NCBI RefSeq assembly: GCF_030445035.2
Contig: NC_080677.1
Span: 26,733,513-26,797,512 of the forward strand
Source of the DNA: Dasypus novemcinctus
Taxonomy: Eukaryota > Chordata > Mammalia > Cingulata > Dasypodidae
Length of the DNA: 64,000 nt
Direction: 5' to 3'
Every line of letters begins with the position of its first letter. The stretch's first letter is position 1. Both the position numbers and the translations under genes were made by a program. Below the pieces are notes generated by a model. That model had not been told where the DNA came from and made no database searches. It saw nothing but the letters and a program-made list of their open reading frames with translations. This document shows, piece after piece, positions 35,774-47,382 of the stretch.

Positions 35774-37692
35774 TTTTTTTTTTTTGGCTTGTCTTTTGTC
35801 TTTATTTTTTTAATGTTACATTAAAAAATATGAGGTACCCATATACCCGCCACCCCCCTCACTCTACTACTCCCCCCATAACAACAACCTCCTCAATCAT
35901 CATGAGACTTTCATTGCATTTAGTGAATACTTCTCTGAGCACCACTGCACCTCATGGTTCAATGGTCCACACCATAGCCCACATTCTCCCACAGTCCACC
36001 CAGTGGGCCATGGGAGGACATACAATATCTGGTAACTGTCCCTGCAGCACCACCCAGGACAACTCCAAGTCCCGAAAATGCCCCCACATCACATCTCTTC
36101 CTCCCACATCCTACCCCCAGCAGCCACTGTGGCCACTTTCTCCACACCAATGCCACATTTTCTTCGATTACTAATCACAATAGTTCATGAATAGACTATC
36201 AGTAAGTCCACTCTAATCCATACTATATTCCTCCATCCTATGGACCCTGGAATGGTTTTGTCCACTCCACATCTATATCGAGAGGGGGCCTAGATTCCAC
36301 ATGGATGCTGGATGCAATTCTCCTGCTTTCAGTTGTAGGCACTCTTGGCTCCCTGGTGTGGTGGTTGACCTTCTTCACCTCCATGTTAGCTGAGTGGGGT
36401 AAGTCCAATAAACCAGAGTGTAGGGGTTGCAAGTCTGTTGAGGCTCAGGGCCTGGCTATCACATGGTCAGTCCAGAGATTCAGGTCCCCTGGGTATACAC
36501 TAAACCCCAGGGCCAATTACAGATCTGGTAAAAGTAACAGGAGAGGCTTGTGAACAAAGATCACATCTGAGTCCAGCTCCATCACACAGAAACACAAACT
36601 CCAAAGTAGGGCCAACTGACATGGCACTGAACTCCATCTGCCATGACCATAGAACCTGTGGGTCTCTGTAGCCCTCAGAAAAACCAATTCAATGAGGTTG
36701 TGTCTACTTAATCTGTCTCTAGGACTCTGCTGAGCTGTGCATAAGGGCAACCCCTCTGATAACCTCCCAGCTCTTTTTGGAGACTCATAGCCATATAAAC
36801 TCACTTGTCCTTTCCATTTTCCCCTTTTATTCAGGTCAAAAGGCATTTTTAACTCCTGGTATTATATGTAGACTGAGATATTCTGCTGGTCTGAGTTGAC
36901 CCTTTTATTCAAGGTCATTTTCTAGTTACATCATCAGCTGGTACTTGTTAGTAATCCCTCAGCTCCAGGGAGGCTCATCCCCGGGAGTCATGTCCCACGC
37001 TGGGGAGAAGGTAATGCATTTACATGTAGAGTTTGGCTTCGAGACTGGCCACATTTGAGCAACACGGAGGCTCTCAGGAGGTAACTCTTAGGCACACTGC
37101 TGCTCTAGGCCTTGTTCTTATTTCAGGTGTACAGGCTCACAAGCATAGTCATTAGTATCAAGGGCTCATTGTTGAACCTTCCTTCTTTTTTGGTCTTTGC
37201 CATTGCACTTGGGGGATTGTTGCTGTTCCCTTAGGGACTGTGATAGAGCTCCCCTGGCTAGGAACTCAGCACTTCCTCAGTTGTTTTTTTAATTGTAACC
37301 ACTATGAAAAGATCCAAACATTTTTATGTACCCTGGATATATGCCCTGGAGAACTCCCTGCCAACCATGTGTCCCTTGTTAATAACATCCCACACCAGTA
37401 TTCCTCCCCTGCCATTTTTGAACCTCTCTGTGATCCAAAATTTCTTGAAAAATTAAGCCCAATATATTGTCAGGTTCCATTAATAGTAAAATGAAAGATA
37501 GCGATGAGTTTAAAGGTTAGATATAGAATACATATTAATTTAGAAAAATTACAGTAAAAGTAAATTGGGGTATCAAAAAATTAAAAGATGCAAAAGCTTT
37601 GTTTTTGGTATTTTGCCTTCCATCACTGCAATAAGTGTTACCCTGTTTGCAAATTGGCAAGGCAACTTCTTCCATCTTTTCCTCAGTGTCTA
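35774..37692 (-). repeat. Unnamed poly(A)-tailed retroposed repeat, longest copy
   Basis: A 1.9-kb unit sits inside antisense L1. It is bracketed by duplications ACCATGCAG (plus TTTT) at 35765-35773 and 37693-37701 and has a poly(A) tail on the minus strand (poly(T) at 35774). These are signs of L1-driven retroposition. The body does not resemble L1 or DAS-SINE. Within it the minus strand at 36432-36238 encodes a run including VNHHTREPRVPTTESRR, which recurs in the copy at 46013-47382. Its tail ('taatgtaacattaaaaaaataaag') recurs in the other copies. I do not recognise a named family; a retrovirus-derived internal region is one possibility. Confidence 0.75.
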
Positions 37693-38154
37693 ACCATGCA
37701 GTTTTGACCTCTGTAGCTTTGGTATGTCTTAAAGTCAGGTAGTGTGATTCCTCCAATTTTGTTTTTCTTTATCAGTATGCTTTGGCTATTTGGGGCCCCT
37801 TGCCCTTCCAAATAAATTTCATAGTTAGCTTTTCCAATTCAGTAAAAAATGTTATTGTAATTTTTATTGGGATTGTGTTAAATCCATAAATTAATTTGGT
37901 TAGGACATACATCTTAATGATGTTTAGTTTTCCAATCCATGAGTAGGGAATATTCTTCCGTTTATTTAGGTCTTTGGTTTCCTTTAACAATTTTGTGTAG
38001 TTTTCCACATACAAGTCCTTTACATCTTTATTTATGTTTGTTTCTATGTATTTGATTCTTTTGGTTGCTATGGTAAATGGAACCTTTTTCTTGATTTCTT
38101 TCTTAGATTCCTTATTATTGGTGTACAGAATGCTACTGGTTTTTGTGCATTGAT

Positions 38155-38594
38155 TTTTTTTTTTAGATTTATTTATTTTATTTATTTCTCCCCCCTCCCT
38201 CTATCCCATTGTCTGCTGTCTGTGTCCATTCACTGTGTGTTCTTCTGTGTCTGTTTGTATCCTCATTAGGCAGCTCCAGGAACTGATCTTGGGACCTTCT
38301 GGAGTGGGAGAAAGGTGTGTCACCTCAGCTCCCTGATCTGCTGCATCTTTTATTGTCTCTCCCCTGTGTCTCTTTTTGTTGTGCCATCTTGCTGCTCCAG
38401 CTCTCTGTGTGGGCCAGCACTCCTGAATGGGGCAGCACTCCTGTGTGGGGCAGCACTCTGCATGGGCCAGCACTCCCCATGGGCCAGCTCACCATACAGA
38501 CCAACTTGCCTTCACCAGGAGACTCTGGGCATGTAACCCTGGACCTCCTTTATGGTAGACAGGAGCCCTATTGTTTGAGCCACATCCACTTCCC
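38155..38594 (-). mobile_element. DAS-SINE with tandem units in its unknown domain
   Basis: Minus-strand copy with exact 9-bp duplication TGCATTGAT at 38146-38154 and 38595-38603. The GC-rich domain shows four CAGCACTC-type units at 38415, 38433, 38451 and 38468, spaced 17-18 bp. Confidence 0.94.
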
Positions 38595-40337
38595 TGCATT
38601 GATCTTATATCCTGCCATTTTACTGAACGCATTTATCAGCTCTAGAAGCTTTGTTGATGGATCATCTCATCTGCAAATAGTGAAATGTTTACTTCTTCCT
38701 TTCCAATTTGGATGGATCTTATATCTTTTTCTTGCCTAAGTGCTTGAGCAAGTACTTCTAACACAATGTGAACTAAGAGCAGTGACAGTGGCCATCCTTA
38801 TCTTGTTTCAGATCTTTAAGGGAAAGCTTTTAGGATTTCACCATTGAATATGATGTTAGCTGTAGGTTTTTCATATATACTCTTTATTACATTGAAGAAG
38901 TTTCTTTCTATTCCTATCTTTTGAAGTGTTTTTTTATAAGGAAATGGTGCTGTATTTTGTCAAATGCTTTTTTCTGCATCAATAGAGATGGTCATGTGAT
39001 TTTTTTCTTTCAATCTGTTAATGTGGTGTATTATATCAATTGACTTTCGTATGTTGAACCATCCTTGCATACCAGGGATGAAAACCACTTGGCCATGGTG
39101 TATAATTCAATTGATGTGTTGCTGAATATAATTAGTAAGTATTTTGTTGAGGATTTTAGTATCCAAGGTTCATCAGAGAGCTTGGTCTGTAGTTTTCCTT
39201 TCTTGTGGCATCTTTATTTGGCTTTGGTATTAGGATGATGTTGGCATTATAGTATGAGTTAGGCAATGTTCCCTCTACTTCTATTTTTTGGAAGAGTTTA
39301 AGCAGGATTGATGTTAGTTCTTTCCAGAATGTTTGGTGGAATTCACCTGTGATGCCCTCTAGTCCTGGGCTCTTCTGGGAGATTTTTTATGGCTACTGCA
39401 GTCTGATTACTTGTGATTGGTCTGTTGAGTTCATCAATTTCTTCTTTTGTTAATGTAGGTTGCTGTGTGTTTCTAGAAATTTGTCCATTTCATCTAAGTT
39501 ATCCATCTTGTTGGCATACAATTTTTCAAAGTATCCTCTTATGATACTCTTTATTTCTTGGGATCAGTGATGATATCCCCTTCCTTGTTTCTTATTTTTG
39601 TGTTTGCATCTTTTCTCTTTCTCTTTGTTAGTCTATAGCTAAGGTTTGCCAATTTTATTAATCTTCTCAAAGAACCAATTTTAACTTTGCTAATTTTTTC
39701 TACTGCTCTCTTATTTTCAATTTCATTTAGCTCTGCTCTAATCTTTGTTATTTCTTTCTTTCTATTTACTTTGTGATTAGTTTGTTGTTCTTTTTCTAGT
39801 TCCTCTAGGTGTGTAGTTAGGTCTTTGATTTTAGTTCTTTCTTCTTTTTAAATGTAGGCATTTATGGCTGGTTTTCCTCTCAGTACAGCTAGCTTTTGCT
39901 GCATTCCGTAGGTTCTGATGTGTTGTGTTGTCATTTTCATTCATTTCAAGGTAGTTACTGATTTCTTTTGCAATTTCCTCCTTGAATCACTGATTGTCTA
40001 AGAGTGTGTTGTTTAACTTTCATATCTTTGTGCCTAATCTTATTCTCTGCCCCTTACTGATTTCCAGCTTCATTCCATTGTGGTCAGAGAAATTACTTTG
40101 CATAATTTCAATCTTTCTGAATTTGTTGAGGGTTATTCTGTGGCCTAGCATGTGGTCTATCCTGGAGAATGATCCATGTTTGCTGATGAAGAATGTATAT
40201 CCTTCTGTATTTGGGTGTAATGTTCTGTATATGTCTATTAGGTCCAGATGCTCTTATATATTATTCAAGGTCTCTGTTTCTTTATTGAGCCTCTATTGCG
40301 ATGTTCTGTCTAATGGTGATAGTGGTTTATTAAAGTC

Positions 40338-40956
40338 GTCCACAGCAGAGAGAATCTGCAAATGCAAGTAAAATAGTCCCATCCATCTGCCCCATGGGAT
40401 CCAAGCCTCCTCTCAATTAGAGGTGGAGTAGGCATTACCTTCCCAGAATTGTCAGGATTGGGAAAGAATGATGGACTAGAGTAGACTTACTGTTATTCTA
40501 CTACAGACTTATTATGATTCTGGCAATGGAAGAACATTTATCATTGATGTGGAGGCAGTGGCCACTGGAGGGGAGGCAGAGAGAAGAATATGTATAATTT
40601 GGGGGCATTTTCAGGAATTGGGAATTGTCCTGAATGACATTGCAGTGACAGATTCAGGCCATTATATATCTTGCAATAACTTACAAAATAGTGAGGGCGA
40701 TGGTGTAAACTACAATGTAAACTATAATCCATGCATAGTGGCAATGCTCCAAAATGTGTTCATCAATTGTAACAAATGTACTACACTAATGAAGCATGTT
40801 GTTAATGTGGGAAAATGTGGGAGGGATAGGGAGCAGGGCATATGGGAATCCCCTATATATTTTTTAATGTAATATTTATGTAATCTAAGTATCTTTAAAA
40901 AAATAAAAATATATAATAAAAATAATAAAATAAAACTGATATTGCACAATGAAAAA
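40338..40956 (+). repeat. Unnamed poly(A)-tailed repeat, 5'-truncated copy
   Basis: A plus-strand unit in antisense L1 ending in 'ttaaaaaaataaaaatatataataaaaa', flanked by AAAGTC at 40332-40337 and 40957-40962. It contains an open frame at 40549-40872 whose segment VLNDIAVTDSGHYISC has a counterpart in the copy at 46013-47382. The last ~200 bp resemble the L1 3' UTR. Confidence 0.72.
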
Positions 40957-41547
40957 AAAGTCCCCCAGTATAAATGTAGAGGCATCCATTTCTCCATTTA
41001 GTTTTTCCAATGTTTGTCTCATGTATTTTGAGGTGCCCTTGTTAGGTGCATATGTATTTACGATTGTTCTTTCTTTTGATAGGTTACCCCTTTCATTAAT
41101 ATATAGTGTCCTTCTTTGTCTCTTACAATAGTTTTGCATTTAAAGTCTATTTTGTCTAATATTACTATAGCTACTCCTGCCCTTTTTTTGTTATTGTTTT
41201 CATGTAAAATTGTTTTCCAAGCATTCAATTTAAACTTCCTTGCATCCCTGGGTCTAAGGTGGGTTTCTTGTAGACAGCATGTAGATGGGTCTTATTTCCT
41301 TATCCATTCTGCCAATCTGTGTCTCTTGAATGGAGAGTTTAATCCATTAACATTCAATGTTATTACTGTCAAGGTATTACTTACAATAGCAGATATTTTC
41401 TCTAGGTTTATATATGTCATATGTTGGTTTTATTTCCCTCTTATCTTTCTAGTTATTCTTAACAATAATCTTCCTTCCTATACTTTCCTTGAATGCACTC
41501 TCCTGTTCTTTTCCTTTCAATCTTCAGAACTCTCTTTTGTATTTCTT

Positions 41548-41931
41548 TTATTATTATTATTATTATTAAAAGATTTATTTTTTTATTTAATTCCCCCCCC
41601 CCCCCCCCCCGTTGTCTCTTCTCTGTGTCTGTTTGCTGCGTCTTGTTTCTTTGTCCGCTTCTGTTGTCATCAGCGGCACGGGAAGTGTGGGCAGTTCCAT
41701 TCCTGGGCAGGCTGCACTTTCTTTCGGGCTGGGTGGCTCTCCTCACGGGGTGCACTCCTTGCGCGTGGGGCTGCCCTTCGCTGGGGCACCCCTGCGTGGG
41801 GGGGCACTCCTTGCGTGCATCAGCACTGCGCATGGGCCAGCTCCACACGGGTCAAGGAGGCCTGGGGTTTGAACCACGGACCTCCCATGTGGTAGACGGA
41901 TGCCCTAACCACTGGACCAAGTTCGTTTCCC
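41548..41931 (-). mobile_element. DAS-SINE, chimeric type
   Basis: Minus-strand copy starting with (ATT)n and an 18-base poly(C) run at 41593-41610, the complement of the usual G-rich tail. An exact 10-bp duplication TGTATTTCTT lies at 41538-41547 and 41932-41941. Confidence 0.95.
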
Positions 41932-42332
41932 TGTATTTCTTGAAGGGCAGGTTTCGCGTTGACAAACTCTCTTAGTTTCTGGTTTTCTGTGAATATTTTG
42001 AATTTTCCCTTGTTTTTGAATACCAGCTTTGCTGGATTCAGAATTCTTGGCTAACGGGTTTTCTTTCTTTAACTAGTCCTATGACTGCCTTCTTGCCTGC
42101 ATGGTTTCAAATGAGAAATCAACACTTAATCTTATGGAGCTTCCGTTGTATGTGTCAGGTCTCTTTTCTCTTGCTGCTTTCAGTATTCTCTCTTTGTCTT
42201 AAGCATTGGACAATTTGATAAGTATATATCTTGGGATAGACCTGTTAGGACTTATACTGTTTGGGGTACGCTGCACTTCCTGGACATGTACGTCCATGTC
42301 CCTCAAGAGAGTTGGGAAATTTTCAACCATTA

Positions 42333-42836
42333 TTTCCTCTTAACACTCCTTCTGCCCCCTTTCCCTTCTCTTCTCCCTCTGGGATGCCTATAATGCATAT
42401 ATTTGTGCATTTCATGTTCATTCAAATCCCTAAGTACCTGCTGAATTTTTTCTATCTTTTTATTTATCTGTTCCACTATCTGTCTGATTTCAGGTGCACT
42501 GTCTTCAACAGCACTGATTCTTTTCTCTGCCTGTTCAAATCTGTTATGTGCTTCCAGTGTATTTTTGATTTCTTGCATTGTGCCATTCATAGCCATCATA
42601 TCCATTATCTTTTTATGTATGTCTACAATTTCTTCAGTATGTTCTCCCAGTGTCTTCTTAATATCCTTTATATCTTCCTTCACTTCATTAAGTTGATTCA
42701 TAATTTTTTTTTGGACATCCTTGATTACTTTTTCTACATTCTGCATCTCCTCTTGTTTTTTAGTTTGTTCATTAGACTGGGCCATGTCTTCCTGTTTCTT
42801 AGTATGGCTTGTAACTTTTTGTTGGTGTCTAGGCAT
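42333..42836 (-). pseudogene. L1 ORF1 N-terminal region
   Basis: A 168-codon open frame on the minus strand begins MPRHQQKVTSHTKKQED and continues with heptad-rich stretches (EKVIKDVQKKIMNQLNEVKE and similar), the coiled-coil of L1 ORF1. It ends before the RNA-binding and C-terminal domains, so it is truncated compared with the usual ~340 residues. It starts right after the L1 5' region, as expected for ORF1. Confidence 0.85.
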
Positions 42837-42999
42837 CTCTTATCTTGATGGGCTTCTTCTATAGGTTACCTTCTCTGTCTACTCTAGGGTTTTATTTTGT
42901 TGTTTCTGTGTGTGCGGTAAGGTTCTTTTTTGATTCTTGGGTCCTCTTAGTCTATATCCTTGCAGTTGTCTGTGTTCCTTTGAGAAGAAATATTAGGAC

Positions 43000-43435
43000 C
43001 AGAGAAAAGGAAAGAGATAAGAAGAGAAAAAGAATAACAGTAATAATAATAAAAAAAGGTAGGAGTGGAATCGTACAAGAGCTAGGAAACTAAATATGTA
43101 ATATGAGTTAAAAATCATAAAAAATACAAAGGAATAAGAATTTTTAAATGGTGGAATAGTAGAAAATGAAACAAGAAACAAAATGGAGAAAAAAATAGAA
43201 TGAATTAAAAGGCCAGACAGATGAGAAGAGAATAAAAGGGAAAAAATGGAGAGAGAGAAAAAGAAAAAAGGAGGTGGAATTTTAAAAAGTAGCAAAAGTC
43301 AGAAGATAGAAAAATGAAGGAAAGTAAATAAATAAAGTAGGTTAAAAAAAGTAAAAACAAAAATGGGAAAAAAGAAAGGGAAAAGTCAACAAACAAGAAG
43401 CAAAACAACAACAACAAAAACAACCCAAGAAAAAC
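43000..43435 (-). repeat. Long purine/pyrimidine tract of the L1 5' region
   Basis: The plus strand is strongly A/G-rich for over 400 bases, so the L1 sense strand is polypyrimidine. It lies between the L1 5' end and ORF1. Confidence 0.75.
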
Positions 43436-43689
43436 AGCCTTCCTTCTTAGGCCCCTAGGGACCTTCTCATTCTGCTGTTGCTCCTCAGTTAATTGCTCTG
43501 TAGCCTGCCCTCCACAGGTGATAGACCCAGTTTTAGCAAATAAAATAAAGAGGAAAAAAAAAACAATTTTAAAAAAAAACCACCTAAAACAAAGTGACAG
43601 AATCTCAGTCTACATATTCCTTATCATATGATGCTAGCTGTGTGCCTGAGAACTTGGTGGATCACTCCCTGAACCCCTTCTCTTAAGAG

Positions 43690-43765
43690 ATACTAGGACT
43701 TGAACCAAGACCTTCTACATGCAAGGCAGGAATTCCTTCACTGAGCTATACCAGCTATATAGGTT
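43690..43765 (-). mobile_element. Old tRNA-like SINE monomer
   Basis: On the minus strand, GCTGGTATAGCTCAGTGAAG followed by 'ccttgcatgtagaaggtcttggttcaagtcc' gives an A-box, an anticodon-arm-like region with TGC, and a B-box. It is a diverged tRNA-Ala-type unit in the L1 5' region. Confidence 0.65.
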
Positions 43766-44205
43766 AAATAGTCTCCTGAAAGTTTATCTGGATCTTCCTG
43801 CCCCCGATCCCTCAGGCAAGTTGGACTTCTAACAGTTTTCAGGTGCCAGGCTAGTTAGGCACCTGTCTCTGCCCCCTCCCTGACCTAGTTCCTCTCTCCC
43901 AGGGCAGCTGGGTGTGACAGCCTACCTGAGCAGATCCCCTCTCCCCTCTCTCCAGGGCCACCTCAATGCTGTCTGGGATCCTCCCTGAGATTCAAAGGGG
44001 GCTCAGGTGGCCAAACCCACTGAAAAGAAACCACTCTCCACCCTCCACCAGGCCCCTCCTCCTCCCAGGGAATGATCCCTCCCACTCAGTTGGCTGGAGA
44101 GAGCCAGGGTTTCCGTGGAGGCTATTTGCCTTGAGGGTGGGGCTTACACATTTGCCATTTTCAGCCACAGGAGCAGGCAACTCATGCTTTTCCTTTGACC
44201 TCTTT

Positions 44206-44594
44206 TTTTTTTTTTTTTTAAAGATTTATTTTTATTTTTTATTTAATTCCCTCCCCTCCCCCGGTTGTCTGTTTTCTGTGTCTTTTTGCTGCGTCTTGTT
44301 TCTTTGTCTATTTCTTTGTCCGCTTCTGTTGTCGTCAGCGGCTCGGGAAGTGTGGGCGGCGCCATCCCTCGGCAGGCTGCTCCCTCCTTCACGCTGGGCG
44401 GCTCTCCTTATGGGTGCACTCCTTGCGCGTGGGCCCCACGCGGGGGACACCCCTGTGTGGCACGGCACTCCTTGCGCGCATCAGCACTGCACATGGGCCA
44501 GCTCCACACGGGTCAAGGAGGCCCGGGGTTTGAACCGCGGGCCTCCCATGTGGTAGACGGACGCCCTAACCACTGGGCCAAAGTCCGTTTCCCT
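44206..44594 (-). mobile_element. DAS-SINE, young chimeric subfamily
   Basis: Minus-strand copy with exact 14-bp duplication CCTTTGACCTCTTT at 44192-44205 and 44595-44608. It shares CGGCAGGCTGCTCCCTCC with the copy at 8153-8515 and carries an extra 'tctatttctttgtc' duplication. Confidence 0.96.
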
Positions 44595-44765
44595 CCTTTG
44601 ACCTCTTTGTCTCTTTGTCCCACTCCCTCCTGGACAATGCTGAGCAGCCTCCTGTTTTGAGGGTCCCCAGAGCAGCTCCCTTGGGTAGGTTTTTGCCCTT
44701 TCTCTGCCATTTTTTGAGAGAGAGGTGAGCAATGCCTACCTACATTGATGCCATTTTCCCAAAAG

Positions 44766-46012
44766 TCCTCCCACATTCTCTTTATCCATTCATTTGTTGA
44801 TGGACACTTGGTTTGTTTCTTCCTTTTGACTGTTTTGAAAAATACTGTTATCAGCATTGGTATGCAGGTATATTAGGGTTTTCCAGAGAAACAGAACCTT
44901 AAATACTAAGAGATTTATTACAGGAATTGACTCACATGACTGTGGGTATTGGCAAGTCTGAATTCCCTAGAGCAGGCCCTTAATTGGAAACTCTGATAAA
45001 AGTTTTAATGAATTCCCCAGGAAAAGCTGGCTAGCTGAAGTAGAGACAGGTATTCCTCTTTCTGACTGCTAAAAGCTTAAAGTTTCCCCTTTAAGGCCTT
45101 CCACTGAATGAAATTTCAAATTCCTGAAGGCTACCTCCCTTATTAATTGTAGATGCTAATGAGCTGTAGATACAATCAACTGACTAATGATTTAAATCCA
45201 TAAAATACCCTCACACTAACAATCAGGCCAAGGCTTGCTTGACCAAATAATTGGATACAATACTTATCCAGGTTGACACACCAATTTAACCATCATGCAA
45301 GTATGTATTTGGGGTCCTGTTTTTACTTTTTCTGAATATATACTTAGAAGTGAATTGCTATATTTAACTTTTTGAGGAACTGCCATATAGTTTTCCATAG
45401 TGGCTGCACCATTTTACATTCCTAACATTAATGCACTAGAGTTCTAATTATCTACAACCTCTCTAACACTTATTTTCTGATTTCTGAGTAATAGTCATCC
45501 ATGTAGTATGAGGTGGTATCTCATAGTGTATTTGATTTGCATTTCCCTAATAGCTGATGCTATTGAGCATCTTTTCATATGCTCTTGGCCATTTGTATAC
45601 TTTCTTTGGGAAAATGTATATCAAACTCTTGTTCATTTTAAAAATTGGGTTGTTTGCCCCTTTGTTGTAAAAGTTCTTTATATATTCTGAATATTAAGCC
45701 CTTATCTGAAAAATGGCTTTCAACTGTTTTATCCCATTCTGTAGGTCATTATTTTACTTTTTTGATAATATCTTTTGATGCACAAAGTATTTAATTTTGA
45801 TGAAGTTGAATTTATTTATTTATTTATGTTTTTGTTGATCTGCTTTCAGTGTCATATTTAAGAATTAATTACCAAATCCAGGCCATGAAGATTTCCCCCT
45901 ATGTTAATGTATAAGAGTTTTATAGTTTTAGTTCTTATATTTATGTCCATGATCCATTTTTTGTTGATATTTTTGTATATGGTGTGAGATAGTGGCTAAC
46001 TTCATTCTTTTG
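44766..46012 (-). mobile_element. Old L1M 3' region
   Basis: The plus strand reads as antisense old L1: 'ttgttgatggacacttgg', 'gaattgctatatttaac', 'ttgatttgcatttccctaatagctgatg', 'agttctttatatattctg' and 'gatccattttttgttgatatttttgtatatggtgtgag'. An LTR at about 44870-45295 interrupts it and the unnamed repeat follows at 46013. It is older than the DAS-era L1s and non-coding. Confidence 0.85.
44870..45295 (-). mobile_element. ERVL/MaLR-like solo LTR
   Basis: The minus strand starts near TGATGGTTAAATTGGTG, continues 'gtcaacctgg', and ends 'gttctgtttctctggaaaaccctaata', matching the ends of the LTR at 54758-55208. Flanks of the type TGCAR are poorly preserved. It is inserted in old L1. Confidence 0.72.
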
Positions 46013-47382
46013 CATTTTTTTTAATTGTCTTTTTTTAAAGATACATAGATCACAAAAAAATGTTACACTAAAAAAAAATATGAGACATTCCCATATACCC
46101 CACACCCCATACCCCCCCCCCGACTCTTTCCATATCAACAATCTCTTTCATCATTGTGGCATATTCATTGCATTTGGTGAATACATTTTGGAGCACTGCT
46201 GCACCCCATGGATTATAGTTTATATTGTAGTTTACACTCTCCCCCAGTCCATTCAGTGTGTTATGGCAGGATATATAATGTCCAGCATCTGTCCCTGCAA
46301 TATCATTTAGGACATCTCCAAGTCCCAAAAATGTCCCCACATCACATCTCTTCTTCCCTCTCCCTCTCCTCAGCAACTACCATGGCCATTGTCTCCAATC
46401 GATGATACAATTTCTTCCATTGCTAGAGTCACAATAGTTCTATAGTAGAATACCAGTAAGTCCACTCTAATCCATATTTTATTCCTCCATTCTGTGGACC
46501 CTGGGATGGTGATGTCCACTCCACTTCTAAATCAAGAGGGGGCTTAGATCCCACATGGTTGATGGATGTGATTCTCCTGCTTAAAGTTGTAGGCACTCTT
46601 GGTTCTCTGGTGTGGTGGTTGACCATCTTCACCTCCCTGTTAGCTGACCTGGGTAAATCCAATGAACCAGAGAGTAGGATTTGCAACTCTGCTGAGACTC
46701 AGGGCCTAGCTGGCACATGGCCAGTCCAGAGATTCAAGTCTCCTGAGTATACACCAACCCCAGCAGCAACCACAGCTTCAGTAAAAGTGACAGAAGAGGC
46801 ATGTGTAGAGAAGCCACATCTGAGTCCAACTCCATCACACTCAGGAACACAAATTCCAAAGTAGGGTCCACTGACAAGTCACTGAACTCCAGAGCTGTCT
46901 GCCATGACTGTAGAACCTGTGTGTCTCTGTAGTGTCAGGAGCACCAGTACCTGAGGTTGTATCTACTTTGGCTGTCTCTGGGATCCAGCTGAGATGTGTG
47001 TAAGCTTGACCCCTCTAATGACCTCCCAATTCTTTCTGAAGTCTCTTAGCCATATAAACTCATTTGTCTTTACCATTTCCCCTTTTTATTCAATATTGCT
47101 TTATAGTTGCATCACCAACTGGTGATTGGTACTAATCCCTTAGCACCAGGTAGGCTCATCCCTGGGAGTCAAATCCTATGCTGGGAGGAAGGTAATGCAT
47201 TTACATGCTGAGTTTGGCTTAAATAGTGGCCACATTTGAGCAACATGGAGGCTCTCAGGAGGTAACACTTAGGTACCCTGTAGCTCTAGGCCTAGTTGAA
47301 ATTTCAGGCACACAGGCTCACAAACATAGTCATCAGTATCAAGGGCTCATCATTGGATCATCTTCTTCACTGGTCTTGGCCA
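46013..47382 (-). repeat. Unnamed poly(A)-tailed repeat, second long copy
   Basis: A minus-strand unit of about 1.37 kb with poly(A) tail at the left and good similarity to 35774-37200. The minus-strand frame 46686-46429 repeats VNHHTREPRVPTTLSRR, and 46376-46068 contains VLNDIAGTDAGHYISC. It is 5'-truncated relative to the copy at 35774 and abuts the 5' start of a plus-strand L1. Confidence 0.75.

Larger units (their letters stand above)
35396..44765 (-). mobile_element. Near-complete antisense L1 with 5' region, nested and broken
   Basis: Read on the minus strand, the element begins near 44765 with a 5' region (about 44765-42840, containing a SINE), followed by ORF1 from 42836. It continues through ORF2 to about 37700 and again at 35773-35396 in the 3' part. 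Insertions are the unnamed repeat (35774-37692 and 40338-40956) and SINEs at 38155-38594, 41548-41931 and 44206-44594. Removing these leaves about 5.6 kb, close to a full L1, though 3' sequence is missing near 35540. ORF1 retains 168 codons before breaking, and ORF2 has many stops. Confidence 0.88.

Noticed and set aside
41116..41895. 259-codon plus-strand open frame
   Set aside because: It is antisense to L1 and continues into an antisense DAS-SINE. Antisense of A-rich L1 strands tends to lack stops.
42261..42848. 195-codon plus-strand open frame
   Set aside because: Antisense to the L1 ORF1 coiled-coil; a compositional artefact.
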